A stretch of DNA of 64,000 nt from PALSA-612 sp963791225 (lineage in GTDB: Bacteria; Actinomycetota; Thermoleophilia; Gaiellales; Gaiellaceae), in NCBI GenBank assembly GCA_963791225.1, contig CAWBRV010000008.1, positions 248,001-312,000 on the forward strand, in the 5' to 3' direction. Shown here in pieces: positions 1-8,493 of this stretch (its first letter is position 1; every line of letters starts with the position of its first letter). Under the pieces are notes generated by a model. That model was not told where the DNA came from, searched no databases, and saw nothing but the letters and a program-made list of their open reading frames with translations. The position numbers were made by a program, and so were the translations under genes.

Positions 1-1443
1 GCCGTGCAGCGTGCACGTGAGGATACCGTCCTCGACGACGCCGAACCGCGCCAGATCGGCCTTCAGGTGCGGGCAGCGGCGCTGCACGCGATAGCCGGCG
101 CACTCGAAGAACTCCCGCTCGGGAAGCTGCTCCGAGTAGCAGCCCTCCGCGTACTCGATCCGCTCGGCCGAGAGGCATTTGAAGAAGCTGTAGAGGTACT
201 CGTTGTACGACCCGCGCCGCTCGGCCTCGAAGCGGCAGGACAGGAACAGGCGGTTCACCCAGTCCTCGTCGTGGTCGAGGATCAACTGCTCGACGAGCGC
301 CGGGTCGATCCAGAAGCGGTATTCGCACTCGTCGCCTTCCCAGGCATAGACGCGGCGCGTCCAGAAGTCGAGCACGACCTGCGGGTCGCCGAGGTCGAGG
401 AGGACGCGGCCGTTGATCGCCGCGGCGGTGCGATCGGCGAGGTCGAGCACCGGCTCGAACCACTCGCGGAGCTCGGCGAGGATGTCGACCTGCCCGCGCG
501 GCCACGCTGCCTTCTCGGCCTCGATCCGCGGACGCATCCGCTCCCGGAAGGCCTCCAGGTAGGCGCGCTTGTCGGCGAAGATCGACTCCGGATCGGCAGG
601 GTGCTCGATCTCGAACCGACCGGGCTCGACCGTCGCGACCGAGCCGGGGATCATCAGCCGCCCGTTGTCCGCTCCCTGCTCGTGCATGTACTCGAGGTAA
701 ACGGTCTGGTCGGGGAACACGTTAGACGGGTCGTCGCCGAGATCGTTGAAGCCGAACAGGTCGTCGTCGAGGAAGCAGGGCGGGCCGGCTGTCGGGATCA
801 CCCAGTCGGCTCCGACCTGGCGCGAGTAGCGGAGCGAGCGGGCCATCTGGGTCTCGCGCTTCTTGCGGCCGAGCGCGCTCTTCATCTGCTCCGGGAAGCG
901 GTAGACCATCGGGTACCAGATCGCGCCCGAGAACTGGACGAGGTGCGCGTCGAAGTGGCCGAACGCGTGCACGCCGTCGAGGTCGACCGGCCGTGCGTCG
1001 TTCTGGTCGAAGATCCGCACGTCGCCGTCGTCGATCGCGAGCGCCGAGTCGCCCAGCGGCCCGTCCGCGGGGAAGATCGTGCAGACGGTCATCACACGTA
1101 GGCCGTCGAGCTCGAGCGGCACGTTCGTCCTCGTTTCGACGAAGCGCGTGAAGCCGAGCGCCTCGAGCTCGCGGTGGACGAGGTCGAGCGGGTGGTCGGG
1201 GAGGATGACCGTCGCGTCCTTGGAGACGTGGTCGCGCAGGAAATCGCGGTCGAGATGGTCGCGGTGGACGTGCGAGACGTAGAGGTAGTCGGGGCTCCCG
1301 AAGGCGGCCGGGTCGAGCTCCTGGTTCGACGGAAACGGCACCCACGAGGCGAAGTAGGCGGGGTTGAACCAGGGGTCGCAGAGGATCGAGCCGTGCCGCG
1401 TCTCCACGTAGAGGCCGGCGTGGCCGAGGAAGGTGATCTTCAC
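1..1443 (-). CDS. MBL-fold hydrolase fused to a C-terminal Rieske domain (partial at 3' end)
   Basis: The protein runs off the left edge after 481 residues. The N-terminal half is a metallo-beta-lactamase fold with the HxHxDH metal motif at residues 58-63 (His58, His60, Asp62, His63). The C-terminal end is a Rieske [2Fe-2S] domain with Cys457-x-His459 and Cys477-x2-His480. The combination resembles CMP-Neu5Ac hydroxylase and UlaG-like proteins, but in the order MBL then Rieske. An oxidative or redox-coupled hydrolase role is inferred; the substrate is unknown. GTG 1443 is preferred because a -10-like TAGCGT lies 7 nt upstream, and the divergent neighbour starts only 16 bp away. Confidence 0.8.
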   Translation of the reverse strand, partial: MKITFLGHAGLYVETRHGSILCDPWFNPAYFASWVPFPSNQELDPAAFGSPDYLYVSHVHRDHLDRDFLRDHVSKDATVILPDHPLDLVHRELEALGFTRFVETRTNVPLELDGLRVMTVCTIFPADGPLGDSALAIDDGDVRIFDQNDARPVDLDGVHAFGHFDAHLVQFSGAIWYPMVYRFPEQMKSALGRKKRETQMARSLRYSRQVGADWVIPTAGPPCFLDDDLFGFNDLGDDPSNVFPDQTVYLEYMHEQGADNGRLMIPGSVATVEPGRFEIEHPADPESIFADKRAYLEAFRERMRPRIEAEKAAWPRGQVDILAELREWFEPVLDLADRTAAAINGRVLLDLGDPQVVLDFWTRRVYAWEGDECEYRFWIDPALVEQLILDHDEDWVNRLFLSCRFEAERRGSYNEYLYSFFKCLSAERIEYAEGCYSEQLPEREFFECAGYRVQRRCPHLKADLARFGVVEDGILTCTLHG

Positions 1444-1449
1444 GGCGAC

Positions 1450-1456
1450 TACGCTA
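1450..1456. promoter_or_regulatory. symmetric -10 heptamer TACGCTA between divergent genes
   Basis: On the minus strand it reads TAGCGT, 7 nt before GTG 1443. On the plus strand it reads TACGCT, 4 nt before ATG 1460. One heptamer could serve both genes. No convincing -35 is visible. Confidence 0.5.
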
Positions 1457-1459
1457 GCG

Positions 1460-1762
1460 ATGAGGATGGACTGCCGAGACCGCTTCGCCGTCTGGCTCGT
1501 CGAGCTCGTGCTCGAGCCCGTGCGGGCGCTCCGGGAGAACGGCTCGGCGGGGTCGGTGACGGTGCGTGCGGCGTGCGGGGCGAGGCGATTCGACGTGACG
1601 ATCGCGCGCAACGGCGCGGGCTACCGCTGGGCGTTCCGCGAGGTCGCAGCGCCCGGGGCGGCGGCTCCGGCCGAGCCGCTCAGGGACGAGGGCGACGAGC
1701 CGCTCGCCGATCCCGAGGATGCGTTCTGGGCCGCCTGGACGGCGATCGAAGCCGCTGCCTGA
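1460..1762 (+). CDS. hypothetical protein, about 100 aa
   Basis: This small soluble protein is not recognised. It reads from ATG 1460 (or ATG 1466) to TGA 1762. The middle has a beta-strand pattern (TVRAACGARRFDVTI, then GAGYRWAF), and the C-terminus is acidic (Glu/Asp-rich, ending in Trp-containing helix-like sequence). A longer start at 1433 would run into the divergent MBL gene, so 1460 is preferred. It has strong GC third-position bias like its neighbours, which supports it being real. It stands alone between a divergent and a convergent gene. Function unknown. Confidence 0.55.
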   Translation: MRMDCRDRFAVWLVELVLEPVRALRENGSAGSVTVRAACGARRFDVTIARNGAGYRWAFREVAAPGAAAPAEPLRDEGDEPLADPEDAFWAAWTAIEAAA

Positions 1763-1783
1763 GTGTGCGACGCCCGTGGAGGC

Positions 1784-2563
1784 TCAGCGCATCCGCGCGA
1801 AGGCAGCGTCGACGAGGTTCGGACCGTCGACCCAGATGCTGGGAGAGTCGAGGACGACCGCGATCACCGAGTGGTCGCCGCGGTGATCGGCGACGATCAG
1901 ACAGCCTCCTGCCAGCGTCGTCCATCCGGTCTTGACGCCGTAGATGCCCGGCGTCGTCATCAGCATCTTGTTGTGATTCACCCACAGCTTCTCGTAGACG
2001 GGCGGCGGCCACCGCTCGCGGTGCACGCGCGTTGCGACGATACGGGCGAAGATCGGGTTCGCGAGGGCGGCGCGCGCGAGGATCGCCTGATCGAGCGCCG
2101 TCGACAGGTTGCTCGTGTCGTCGAGCCCGGATGCGCTTGCGTAGGTCGTCTGCGTCATGCCGAGCGACCGTGCCTTCGCGTTCATCAGCGCGAAGAACCG
2201 TGAGAGCGAGCCGCCGCCTGCGTCGAGCGCGAGCGCAGTAGCGGAGTCGTTGCTCGAGACCAGCAGAGATGACCAGAGCAGCGCCATGCGTGAGTAGCTG
2301 CTGCCGACGACGAGCCCTTCCCGCTCGGGCTCGACCCGGGTCGCCGTCGAGGTGACGCGAACGGACGCCTGCAAACGCCCACGCTCGACCACCACGAGCG
2401 CCGTCATCACCTTCGTGAGCGACGCAATCGGGCGCCGAACCCGCGCGCCGTGAGCGACCAGGACCCGACCGGAGTCTGCGTCTATCGCCACGTACGTGCG
2501 CGCCGCAATCGACTCCAGGGCGGCAGCGGACGAAGGCTCGGACAGCCCGGTAAGCGTGCCCAC
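1784..2563 (-). CDS. dacA: D-alanyl-D-alanine carboxypeptidase (PBP5/DacA family, S11), N-terminus probably frameshifted
   Basis: This is a serine penicillin-binding peptidase that trims the terminal D-Ala from peptidoglycan stem peptides outside the membrane. Numbered from GTG 2563, it shows S48-L-T-K51 (nucleophile and base), S103-S-N105 and K211-T-G213. The called GTG falls inside a hydrophobic stretch. The same frame continues upstream (IARLGTYIAASCVALVFAV) as a good signal peptide but has no start codon before an in-frame TGA. A perfect AGGAGG (2645-2650) lies 8 nt before GTG 2636, one frame off. One extra base near 2606-2618 would join the two. The real gene is therefore probably 1784-2636 with a +1 frameshift or a sequence error. 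Confidence 0.8.
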   Translation of the reverse strand: MGTLTGLSEPSSAAALESIAARTYVAIDADSGRVLVAHGARVRRPIASLTKVMTALVVVERGRLQASVRVTSTATRVEPEREGLVVGSSYSRMALLWSSLLVSSNDSATALALDAGGGSLSRFFALMNAKARSLGMTQTTYASASGLDDTSNLSTALDQAILARAALANPIFARIVATRVHRERWPPPVYEKLWVNHNKMLMTTPGIYGVKTGWTTLAGGCLIVADHRGDHSVIAVVLDSPSIWVDGPNLVDAAFARMR

Positions 2564-2644
2564 GGCGAAGACCAGAGCGACGCACGAAGCCGCGATGTAT
2601 GTCCCGAGGCGCGCGATCCGAGCGTCTTCGATTCACCGCCGCAA

Positions 2645-2650
2645 CCTCCT
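2645..2650 (-). promoter_or_regulatory. Shine-Dalgarno AGGAGG that points to the true dacA start
   Basis: A perfect AGGAGG on the minus strand sits 8 nt before GTG 2636. That GTG opens a basic N-terminus (V-N-R-R-R-S-D-R), typical before a signal peptide, but in a different frame from the dacA body. This is the main evidence for a frameshift. Confidence 0.6.
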
Positions 2651-2671
2651 GCCTCCGTCGGGAAAGACGAT

Positions 2672-3643
2672 CTAGGCCCGGCGGAACGCCTCGGCGATCT
2701 CCTTCGCCTCGACGTCCGCCGACGAGCGCAGGGCGTAGACGCCGACCCGGTCGAGCACCCCGTCGTAGCGCTCGCGGATCTGCCGCGCGGCGTCGTCCCA
2801 CGAATCGGCCAGCACGGCGAACTCGGCCAGCACCTCGTCGTCGATCGCCGCCGTCATCCCGGCGAAGTCGCCGCGGCCCATCAGCCCGTGCAGCTTCTCC
2901 TGCAGGCCGTCCCAGCCGTGCACCTCGAAGACGGGCCGGTAGGTCGGCGTCGACCCGTAGAACGCGATCTGCATCCGCACCGCATCGGCGTCGCCCCCGA
3001 TCACGACGAAGATCCCGCTCGCGAGCGTCATGTCGGCGCGCCGCGGGCCGAGCGCGGGTAGCGCCACCTCCCGCAGGTAGCGCACGGTGTGGAAGACGTG
3101 CACGTGCACGCCGTCCGCGACCTCGCCCGCGAGCTTGTACATCGTCGGCGTGACCGCGGCCAGGTAGATCGGCGGCGCCGGCCAGTCGATCGGGCCCGGG
3201 TCGAAGAACGGAGTGATCAGGTCGTGGCGGTAGAACTGCCCGCGGAAGCGGAGCGGATGCTCGCCCTGGAACGCGCCCCAGATGTGCCGGAGCGCCTCGA
3301 CCAGCTCTCGCAGCCGCGGCGCCGGCGCCTCCCAGGGCACCGAGAAGCGCCGCACGTTGTGCGCTCGCACCTGCGTGCCGAGGCCGAGGACGAAGCGGCC
3401 GCGGCTCGCACGCTGCAGGTCCCAGGCGGTCATGGCCGTCACCATCGGGCTGCGGGTGAACGCGGTCGCGATCGCCGTTCCGAGCGTCACCCGCTCGGTC
3501 GCGACAGCGGCGGCCGCAAGCGGGAGGAACGCGTCGTGCTGCGTCTCGGCCGTCCAGACACCGTCGTAGCCGGCATCTTCGAGCATGGCCGCGAGCTCGG
3601 CGCCCGTCGCCGGATCGCACGCGATCGTCGCGTCGACCTTCAC
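2672..3643 (-). CDS. LLM-class F420-dependent oxidoreductase
   Basis: A luciferase-like (bacterial luciferase TIM barrel) protein of 323 aa. The N-terminus KVDATIACDP, the segment TERVTLGTAIATAFTRSP and RGRFVLGLGTQV match the actinobacterial TIGR03617-type F420-linked subfamily. Such enzymes use reduced F420 (or FMNH2) on unknown substrates in the cytoplasm. I chose GTG 3643 over the longer ATG because a -10-like TAGAGT lies 7 nt upstream and the family normally begins at this point. The gene starts 10 bp after the stop of the SpoIID-subtilase gene upstream. Substrate not predictable. Confidence 0.85.
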   Translation of the reverse strand: MKVDATIACDPATGAELAAMLEDAGYDGVWTAETQHDAFLPLAAAAVATERVTLGTAIATAFTRSPMVTAMTAWDLQRASRGRFVLGLGTQVRAHNVRRFSVPWEAPAPRLRELVEALRHIWGAFQGEHPLRFRGQFYRHDLITPFFDPGPIDWPAPPIYLAAVTPTMYKLAGEVADGVHVHVFHTVRYLREVALPALGPRRADMTLASGIFVVIGGDADAVRMQIAFYGSTPTYRPVFEVHGWDGLQEKLHGLMGRGDFAGMTAAIDDEVLAEFAVLADSWDDAARQIRERYDGVLDRVGVYALRSSADVEAKEIAEAFRRA

Positions 3644-3650
3644 CCCGCTG

Positions 3651-3656
3651 ACTCTA
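3651..3656 (-). promoter_or_regulatory. -10 box TAGAGT, leaderless start of the LLM gene
   Basis: TAGAGT is followed by 7 nt and GTG 3643. It fits the leaderless module repeated across the window. Confidence 0.45.
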
Positions 3657-6461
3657 CGGCGTCTTGACGATCCGCAGCGCGTAGGCGCCGGCGCCCGGCG
3701 AGGCGACGTGCACCTCGATGTCATACCAGCCGGAAACTCCGGCCTGGTAGCGAAGAATCTGGTACGGCCCCGAGTGCCGCGACTGGACGACCCGGTGCGA
3801 TCTGAGCATGCCCGGCTTGCCGACGACGTGCACCGTCCCGGGCTTCCAGAGCGCGAGCTGCAACCCTTTGATCCCCCGGCCGCGCGCCACGATTGAGAGC
3901 TGATCGCCGGCCCTGACCCGCACCGCGTAAACGTCGACGGGGTCGTCCCAGTAATCCGCGGTCGCTCGCACGAACGAGACGTTCCCCCAGAGTCGCTGCG
4001 CCAGCGAGCCGGCGTCGTCGTTCGGCTCGAACTCGTCGCGTGCCGGCAGCGGCCCCGAAAGCGCGTCGAGCGCCGCCGCGATGTCGAGGCTCCCCCAGCC
4101 CGAGCGCGAGTCGCGGCCGACGAGGCAGTGCGGGCAGCCCGTGGCGGGCGAGACGTCGTCGGCCGAGCGCTCGAGAATCGTCGACAGCTGGTCGGGCGTC
4201 AGGACGGGATCCGTGGCCAGGAGCAGCGCGGCCGCGGCGGACACCTGCGGCACGGCGAACGACGTCCCCTCGCCGTCGCGGTAGTCGCGGCCCGCGCAGT
4301 CGGAGTAACCCTGGTCGGCGCACCCGGGCCGCTGGGCCGTCAGCGCGCGCGGGAACGTGGAGAGGATGCCGACACCCGGAGCGACGATGTCCGTGTAGAC
4401 CGCGTCGCGGTTCGAGAACGCCGGGATGGAGTTGTCCTGCGACAGCGCGCCCACGCCGATGACGTGCGGCAGCGCGGCCGGGTAGCTCGCGTACGGCCAC
4501 GGTGTCGAGGGCGAGTCGTCGCCGTTCCCGACGGCTGCCACGACGAGCACCCCGTGGCTCGTCGCGTACCGGATCGCGGCGGCCTCGACGACCGAGAAGG
4601 AGTCGACGACCGGGTCGGCGGGATCGCGGACGGCACCCAGGCTGAGGTTGATCACCTTGGCGCCGCGGTCGACCTCCCAGCGGATCGCCTTCGCCTCGAT
4701 ATCGGGGTCGATCGTCCCGTCCGAGCCGATCACCTTGGCAACGATCAGCTGGGCGGGGAAGGCGATCCCGGCGATGCCCTGGCCGTTTCCGATCGCGGCG
4801 GCGATCTCGCCGGCGACGAACGTGCCGTGGCCGATCTCGTCGTCGACAGTTCCGCCGACGAAGCTGCGTGCGACCGCGATCTTGCCGGCGAATTCGGGAT
4901 GTCCGACGTCGATGCCCGTGTCGACGACGCCGACGAGCACGGGCGCCAGCGTGGGCAGGGTCGGCCAGAAGTCGAACGCGTGGTCGTGGCCGATGTACCA
5001 CTGCTGCGCCGCCAGCGGGTCGGCCGGCGCGAACGTGCCGGCGAGCGGGTGACGCAGGTGCGGGCGACGGTGGGGCCGGACGGCCTGCAGGCGTCGCGCC
5101 AGCTGGACGGGCACGGAGAGCGGCTGGCCCTTGACGCCCGGAGCGGAGAGCCGGAACTGCGTCGTCTGCTGCAGCGTCACCGAGACGGTGAACGTGCCGT
5201 CAGGCGCCGGAGCCAGCGCCGGGCCTGCGCTCCAGACGTTGCCTCCCGTCGACTGCTCGAGCACGGCGCCCTTCACGCCGCGGACCTTTCCGGTCAGCGT
5301 GACCGCTGCACCGGGGGACGCTGTCGCGTTCGGTCGCGAGAGCGACAGGAGGCCCACGGAGATGTACGTCGAGCGGAGGCCGAGCGACGAACGCAGGTTG
5401 GCCGAGCTCACGCTCTTGCGGGCACCGGTCGCCGTCGTGAACGTGAGTTGGCGGGCGTGCCCGGTCGCCGGCACGGGCGTCATATCGGTGACGCCTACGA
5501 CGCCGAACGCCCTCGAGACCTGCGCGCCGGTGAAGACCACCGGCCCCCAGTTGTGCCACGGCGACGCCGCGTCCCCGGGGTCGGCCTGCGCGATCAGGTA
5601 AGGAACGGGCTTCGCGCCGGGCACGAGGTCGGTGATCGCGGTCGTGCGCCCGCCGGACGACGAGGAGAAGAACGTCGTCGCGACCTGGCTGCCGTACATC
5701 AGCACCTGGCCCTTCGTCTTCACGACCGCCTGCACGCCCGGCGCGGACTCGCCCTGGATGCCGCCGTAGACCTGGCTGCGCTCGTCGGTGTAGAGGACCT
5801 TGCCGGTGCCGAGCGTCGCGACCGCGTACGAGCGGGTCGCCACAGCCTGTGTCTCGAGCGCCGCGAGCGGCCAGTCCTTCGGCATTTCACCCGTGACCAC
5901 GCCGCGGACGTAGTTGTCGAGAGACAGCACGTTCACGACCTGGAGACGACCGCCGACGACCTGGAGCTGGATCGACCCGCGGTAGGGCTTGTGGAAGGAG
6001 AGCGGTGCCTTGCCGGGCTGAATCGTCACCGGTCCGCTGAGCGCCTTCGCGGGCGTCGAGGGAGCGAGTTGCACCGCCAGGCTCGGGCCGATCGTCAGCT
6101 GGCCGCTCGCAACCTGCACGGCGCCCGACGCGTCCTTGACCGTGAACGGCGCCGTCGACGTGATCGTCACCGATCCACTCGTCTCGGCGAGGAGGACGCG
6201 GACCGACTTGACCGTCGACTGGGCGAGCTTCGTCCCCGGGTAGTAGAAGGCGAGGATCTTGTCGTACGTGGCGCCGCCCTTGGCCATGCCGTAGGCGCCC
6301 CACTGGCCCATGCCCACCCCGTGGCCGTAGCCGTGGCCGCGGATCACGAACGTCGTCGAGGTGACGAGCTCCTGCTGGCGCGGGCTGCTCGGCGCGGCGA
6401 ACGCGACCCCGGCAAGGGCAAGGGACGACGCGAAGGCGAGGAGCGAGAGACGGCAGCGCAT
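3654..6461 (-). CDS. secreted SpoIID/LytB-domain protein fused to a subtilisin-like (S8) protease
   Basis: A 935-aa exported protein with a signal peptide at residues 1-22. Residues about 38-370 form a SpoIID/LytB domain, with the GHGYGHGVGMGQWGAYGMA motif near the N-terminus and the catalytic-type Glu192 in GEMPKDW; SpoIID enzymes are peptidoglycan lytic transglycosylases or amidase enhancers. An Ig-like stretch follows (about 375-455). Residues about 480-780 are a subtilase with Asp514 (DTGID), His545 (HGT), an oxyanion Asn in AVGNG and Ser734 (GTSFA). The end (about 800-935) is a beta-rich pre-peptidase-like domain. Both catalytic sets are intact. The single open frame supports a real fusion; a role in wall remodelling is inferred. 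Confidence 0.85.
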   Translation of the reverse strand: MRCRLSLLAFASSLALAGVAFAAPSSPRQQELVTSTTFVIRGHGYGHGVGMGQWGAYGMAKGGATYDKILAFYYPGTKLAQSTVKSVRVLLAETSGSVTITSTAPFTVKDASGAVQVASGQLTIGPSLAVQLAPSTPAKALSGPVTIQPGKAPLSFHKPYRGSIQLQVVGGRLQVVNVLSLDNYVRGVVTGEMPKDWPLAALETQAVATRSYAVATLGTGKVLYTDERSQVYGGIQGESAPGVQAVVKTKGQVLMYGSQVATTFFSSSSGGRTTAITDLVPGAKPVPYLIAQADPGDAASPWHNWGPVVFTGAQVSRAFGVVGVTDMTPVPATGHARQLTFTTATGARKSVSSANLRSSLGLRSTYISVGLLSLSRPNATASPGAAVTLTGKVRGVKGAVLEQSTGGNVWSAGPALAPAPDGTFTVSVTLQQTTQFRLSAPGVKGQPLSVPVQLARRLQAVRPHRRPHLRHPLAGTFAPADPLAAQQWYIGHDHAFDFWPTLPTLAPVLVGVVDTGIDVGHPEFAGKIAVARSFVGGTVDDEIGHGTFVAGEIAAAIGNGQGIAGIAFPAQLIVAKVIGSDGTIDPDIEAKAIRWEVDRGAKVINLSLGAVRDPADPVVDSFSVVEAAAIRYATSHGVLVVAAVGNGDDSPSTPWPYASYPAALPHVIGVGALSQDNSIPAFSNRDAVYTDIVAPGVGILSTFPRALTAQRPGCADQGYSDCAGRDYRDGEGTSFAVPQVSAAAALLLATDPVLTPDQLSTILERSADDVSPATGCPHCLVGRDSRSGWGSLDIAAALDALSGPLPARDEFEPNDDAGSLAQRLWGNVSFVRATADYWDDPVDVYAVRVRAGDQLSIVARGRGIKGLQLALWKPGTVHVVGKPGMLRSHRVVQSRHSGPYQILRYQAGVSGWYDIEVHVASPGAGAYALRIVKTP

Positions 6462-6540
6462 GCGAGGACGCGGAGAGGCCGCGGTCTTCGAGGGTAGCGA
6501 AATCCCCCGATGTGCAGGGAAGGTTTTACGTCAGGCGGTG

Positions 6541-7527
6541 CTAGCTCAACCTGTGCGCGTACTGGCGCTCGTAGTACTCGCGGTACGCCCCGGACTTGAT
6601 CGGCTCCCACCAGTCACGCCGCTCGCGGTACCAGCCGATCGTCTCGGGCAGCCCCGCCTCTCCGAACGAGTGCTGCGGCACCCAGCCGAGCGCGCGCAGC
6701 TTCGCGTCGTCGAGCGCATAGCGGCGGTCGTGGCCCGCGCGGTCCTCGACGTGCCGAACGAGCCCCGCATCGGCGCCGGTCAACTCGAGGATGCGGTGTG
6801 TGACCTCGAGGTTCTCGAACTCCTCGCCGCCGACGTTGTAGACCTCGCCGGGCTCGCCCTGCTCCAGCACGAGCTCGACGGCGGCGCAGTGATCCTCGGC
6901 ATGCAGCCACTCGCGTACCTGCTTGCCGTCCCCGTACACCGGGAGCTCGAAGCCGTCGAGCGCGTTCGTCACGAAGAGCGGGATCATCTTCTCCGGGTAC
7001 TGGTGCGAGCCGTAGGTGTTGGCAGCGCGCGTGATCGAGGCGGAGATCCCGTACGTCCGGGCATAGGCGAGTACCTGCAGGTCGCCGGCGGCCTTGGCCG
7101 CCGCGTACGGGCTCGAGGGGCGAAGCGGATCCTCCTCGCGTGACCTGCCGCCCGCCTCGAGGTCGCCGTACACCTCGTCGGTCGACACCTGCACGTAGCG
7201 CACACGCGTCTCACGTGCCCATTCGAGGAGCGTCTGCGTCCCGAGCACCTCCGTGTGGATGAACTCGCGCGGGTCGAGGATCGAGCGGTCGACGTGCGTC
7301 TCGGCGGCGAAGTTCACGACCGCCTCGCAGCCGGCGCCCGCACTCTCGACCGCGGCGGGATCGGCGATGTCGCCGTGGTGGAACTCGTGCGGAGCGCCCT
7401 CGAGGTTGGCCGGGTTGCCCGCGTACGTCAGGCGGTCGAGCACGACCACCTCGTCGCCGGCCGCAGCGCGCCGCTTGACGAAGTGCGAGCCGATGAACCC
7501 GGCACCACCGGTGACCAGAATCCGCAT
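6541..7527 (-). CDS. rmlB: dTDP-glucose 4,6-dehydratase
   Basis: A 328-aa extended SDR enzyme that converts dTDP-glucose to dTDP-4-keto-6-deoxyglucose, step 2 of dTDP-L-rhamnose synthesis. It has the NAD-binding GGAGFIGSH at residues 7-15 and the catalytic pair Tyr141/Lys145 (YAAAK). Length is normal for the family. It is the last gene of the rml group, 132 bp beyond rmlD. A -10 TAGGCT 6 nt before ATG suggests it also has its own leaderless promoter. Confidence 0.95.
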   Translation of the reverse strand: MRILVTGGAGFIGSHFVKRRAAAGDEVVVLDRLTYAGNPANLEGAPHEFHHGDIADPAAVESAGAGCEAVVNFAAETHVDRSILDPREFIHTEVLGTQTLLEWARETRVRYVQVSTDEVYGDLEAGGRSREEDPLRPSSPYAAAKAAGDLQVLAYARTYGISASITRAANTYGSHQYPEKMIPLFVTNALDGFELPVYGDGKQVREWLHAEDHCAAVELVLEQGEPGEVYNVGGEEFENLEVTHRILELTGADAGLVRHVEDRAGHDRRYALDDAKLRALGWVPQHSFGEAGLPETIGWYRERRDWWEPIKSGAYREYYERQYAHRLS

Positions 7528-7533
7528 CGCCGA

Positions 7534-7539
7534 AGCCTA
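7534..7539 (-). promoter_or_regulatory. -10 box TAGGCT before rmlB
   Basis: TAGGCT, then 6 nt, then ATG 7527. This suggests a separate leaderless rmlB transcript within the rml group. The rest of 7540-7659 shows no gene. Confidence 0.45.
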
Positions 7540-7659
7540 GCCGCCTCGTCTCCGCGAGCCACGTCGGAGGGACAGTTGACCTCGCCGCGAATCGCGGCAT
7601 CGGTCACGTTGCCGCGGGAGCAGCCCCTGGCCCGCAGCAACTCTCCTCGGACACCGCCC

Positions 7660-8493
7660 CTAGCCCATCGCTGAGAGGCAGTCGCGCAGCCCCTCGCGCC
7701 AGTGCGCGAGCCGCGGAGTGTCCGCGTGCTCGCTACTCAGCACCGAGTACGCGGGTCGGGGAGCCGGACGGCCGAAATCGGCCGTCGAGATCCGCCGCAC
7801 GCGGCAGTCGAGGCCGGCCTCCGCGAAGATCGCCTCCGCGAAGTCCGCCCACGTGCAGTCGCCATCGGCCGCGACGTGGTAGAGCCCGTGCGGGAGCTCG
7901 ACGATGCCGCGCGTCGCAGCAGCGAGATGCCCGACGTAGGTCGGCGAGCCACGCTGGTCGTCGACCACCGCGACCTCGTCGCGCTCCCGGCCGAGCCCGA
8001 GCATTGAGCGCACGAAGTTGTTGCCGGTCGCACCGAAGAGCCACGATGAGCGCACGATCCAGCCCTCGCGCACCTCGCGCTCGCCCGCGAGCTTCGTCCG
8101 TCCGTAGACCGACAGCGGCCGCGGCTCGTCGGACTCGACATACGGCTCGCCCTTCGTGCCGTCGAAGACGTAATCGGTCGAGTAGTAGACGAGCGGGGCG
8201 CCGAGCAGTACCGCATTGCGCGTCCCGAGCACGTTGACCGCCTCGGCGCCGTCGGGGTCGCTCTCGGCCGTGTCGACCGCCGTGTAGGCCGCCGCGTGCA
8301 GCACCAGCGCGGGCTGCATCGGCCCTCCGAGCAGCGCCCGGGGCGGCAGCTGCGTCACGTCCCAGTCGGCGCGGGTGAACGCGAGGACGTCGTCGCCCGA
8401 GAGCTCGTCGACGAGGGCGCGGCCGAGCTGGCCGCCGGCCCCCGTTACGACGACGCGTCCCGCGCAGACAGGATCGGCGTGCGGGTGCTCCAC
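7660..8493 (-). CDS. rmlD: dTDP-4-dehydrorhamnose reductase
   Basis: This NADPH-dependent SDR reduces dTDP-4-keto-L-rhamnose to dTDP-L-rhamnose, the last step of the pathway. It shows VVVTGAGGQLGRALVDEL at the N-terminus, STDYVFDG, YGRTKLAGE (Tyr-x3-Lys) and DQRGSPTYV, all typical. The only ATG/GTG/TTG start near the Rossmann strand is GTG 8493, which overlaps the end of rmlC by 49 bp; 277 aa results, the usual size. Translation is likely coupled to rmlC. Confidence 0.9.
   Translation of the reverse strand: MEHPHADPVCAGRVVVTGAGGQLGRALVDELSGDDVLAFTRADWDVTQLPPRALLGGPMQPALVLHAAAYTAVDTAESDPDGAEAVNVLGTRNAVLLGAPLVYYSTDYVFDGTKGEPYVESDEPRPLSVYGRTKLAGEREVREGWIVRSSWLFGATGNNFVRSMLGLGRERDEVAVVDDQRGSPTYVGHLAAATRGIVELPHGLYHVAADGDCTWADFAEAIFAEAGLDCRVRRISTADFGRPAPRPAYSVLSSEHADTPRLAHWREGLRDCLSAMG

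Noticed and set aside
1680..3620. Long open frame of 646 codons on the minus strand
   Set aside because: Arg-rich, low-complexity translation in the shadow of dacA and the LLM gene; typical of GC-rich off-frame reading.
4128..6497. 789-codon plus-strand open frame
   Set aside because: Antisense shadow of the SpoIID-subtilase gene with Arg/Asp/Glu-biased composition and no domain pattern.
7540..7659. Another copy of the GTGMC array between rmlB and rmlD
   Set aside because: The reverse strand has GTGACCGATGC but the neighbouring units do not fit the 11-bp period.
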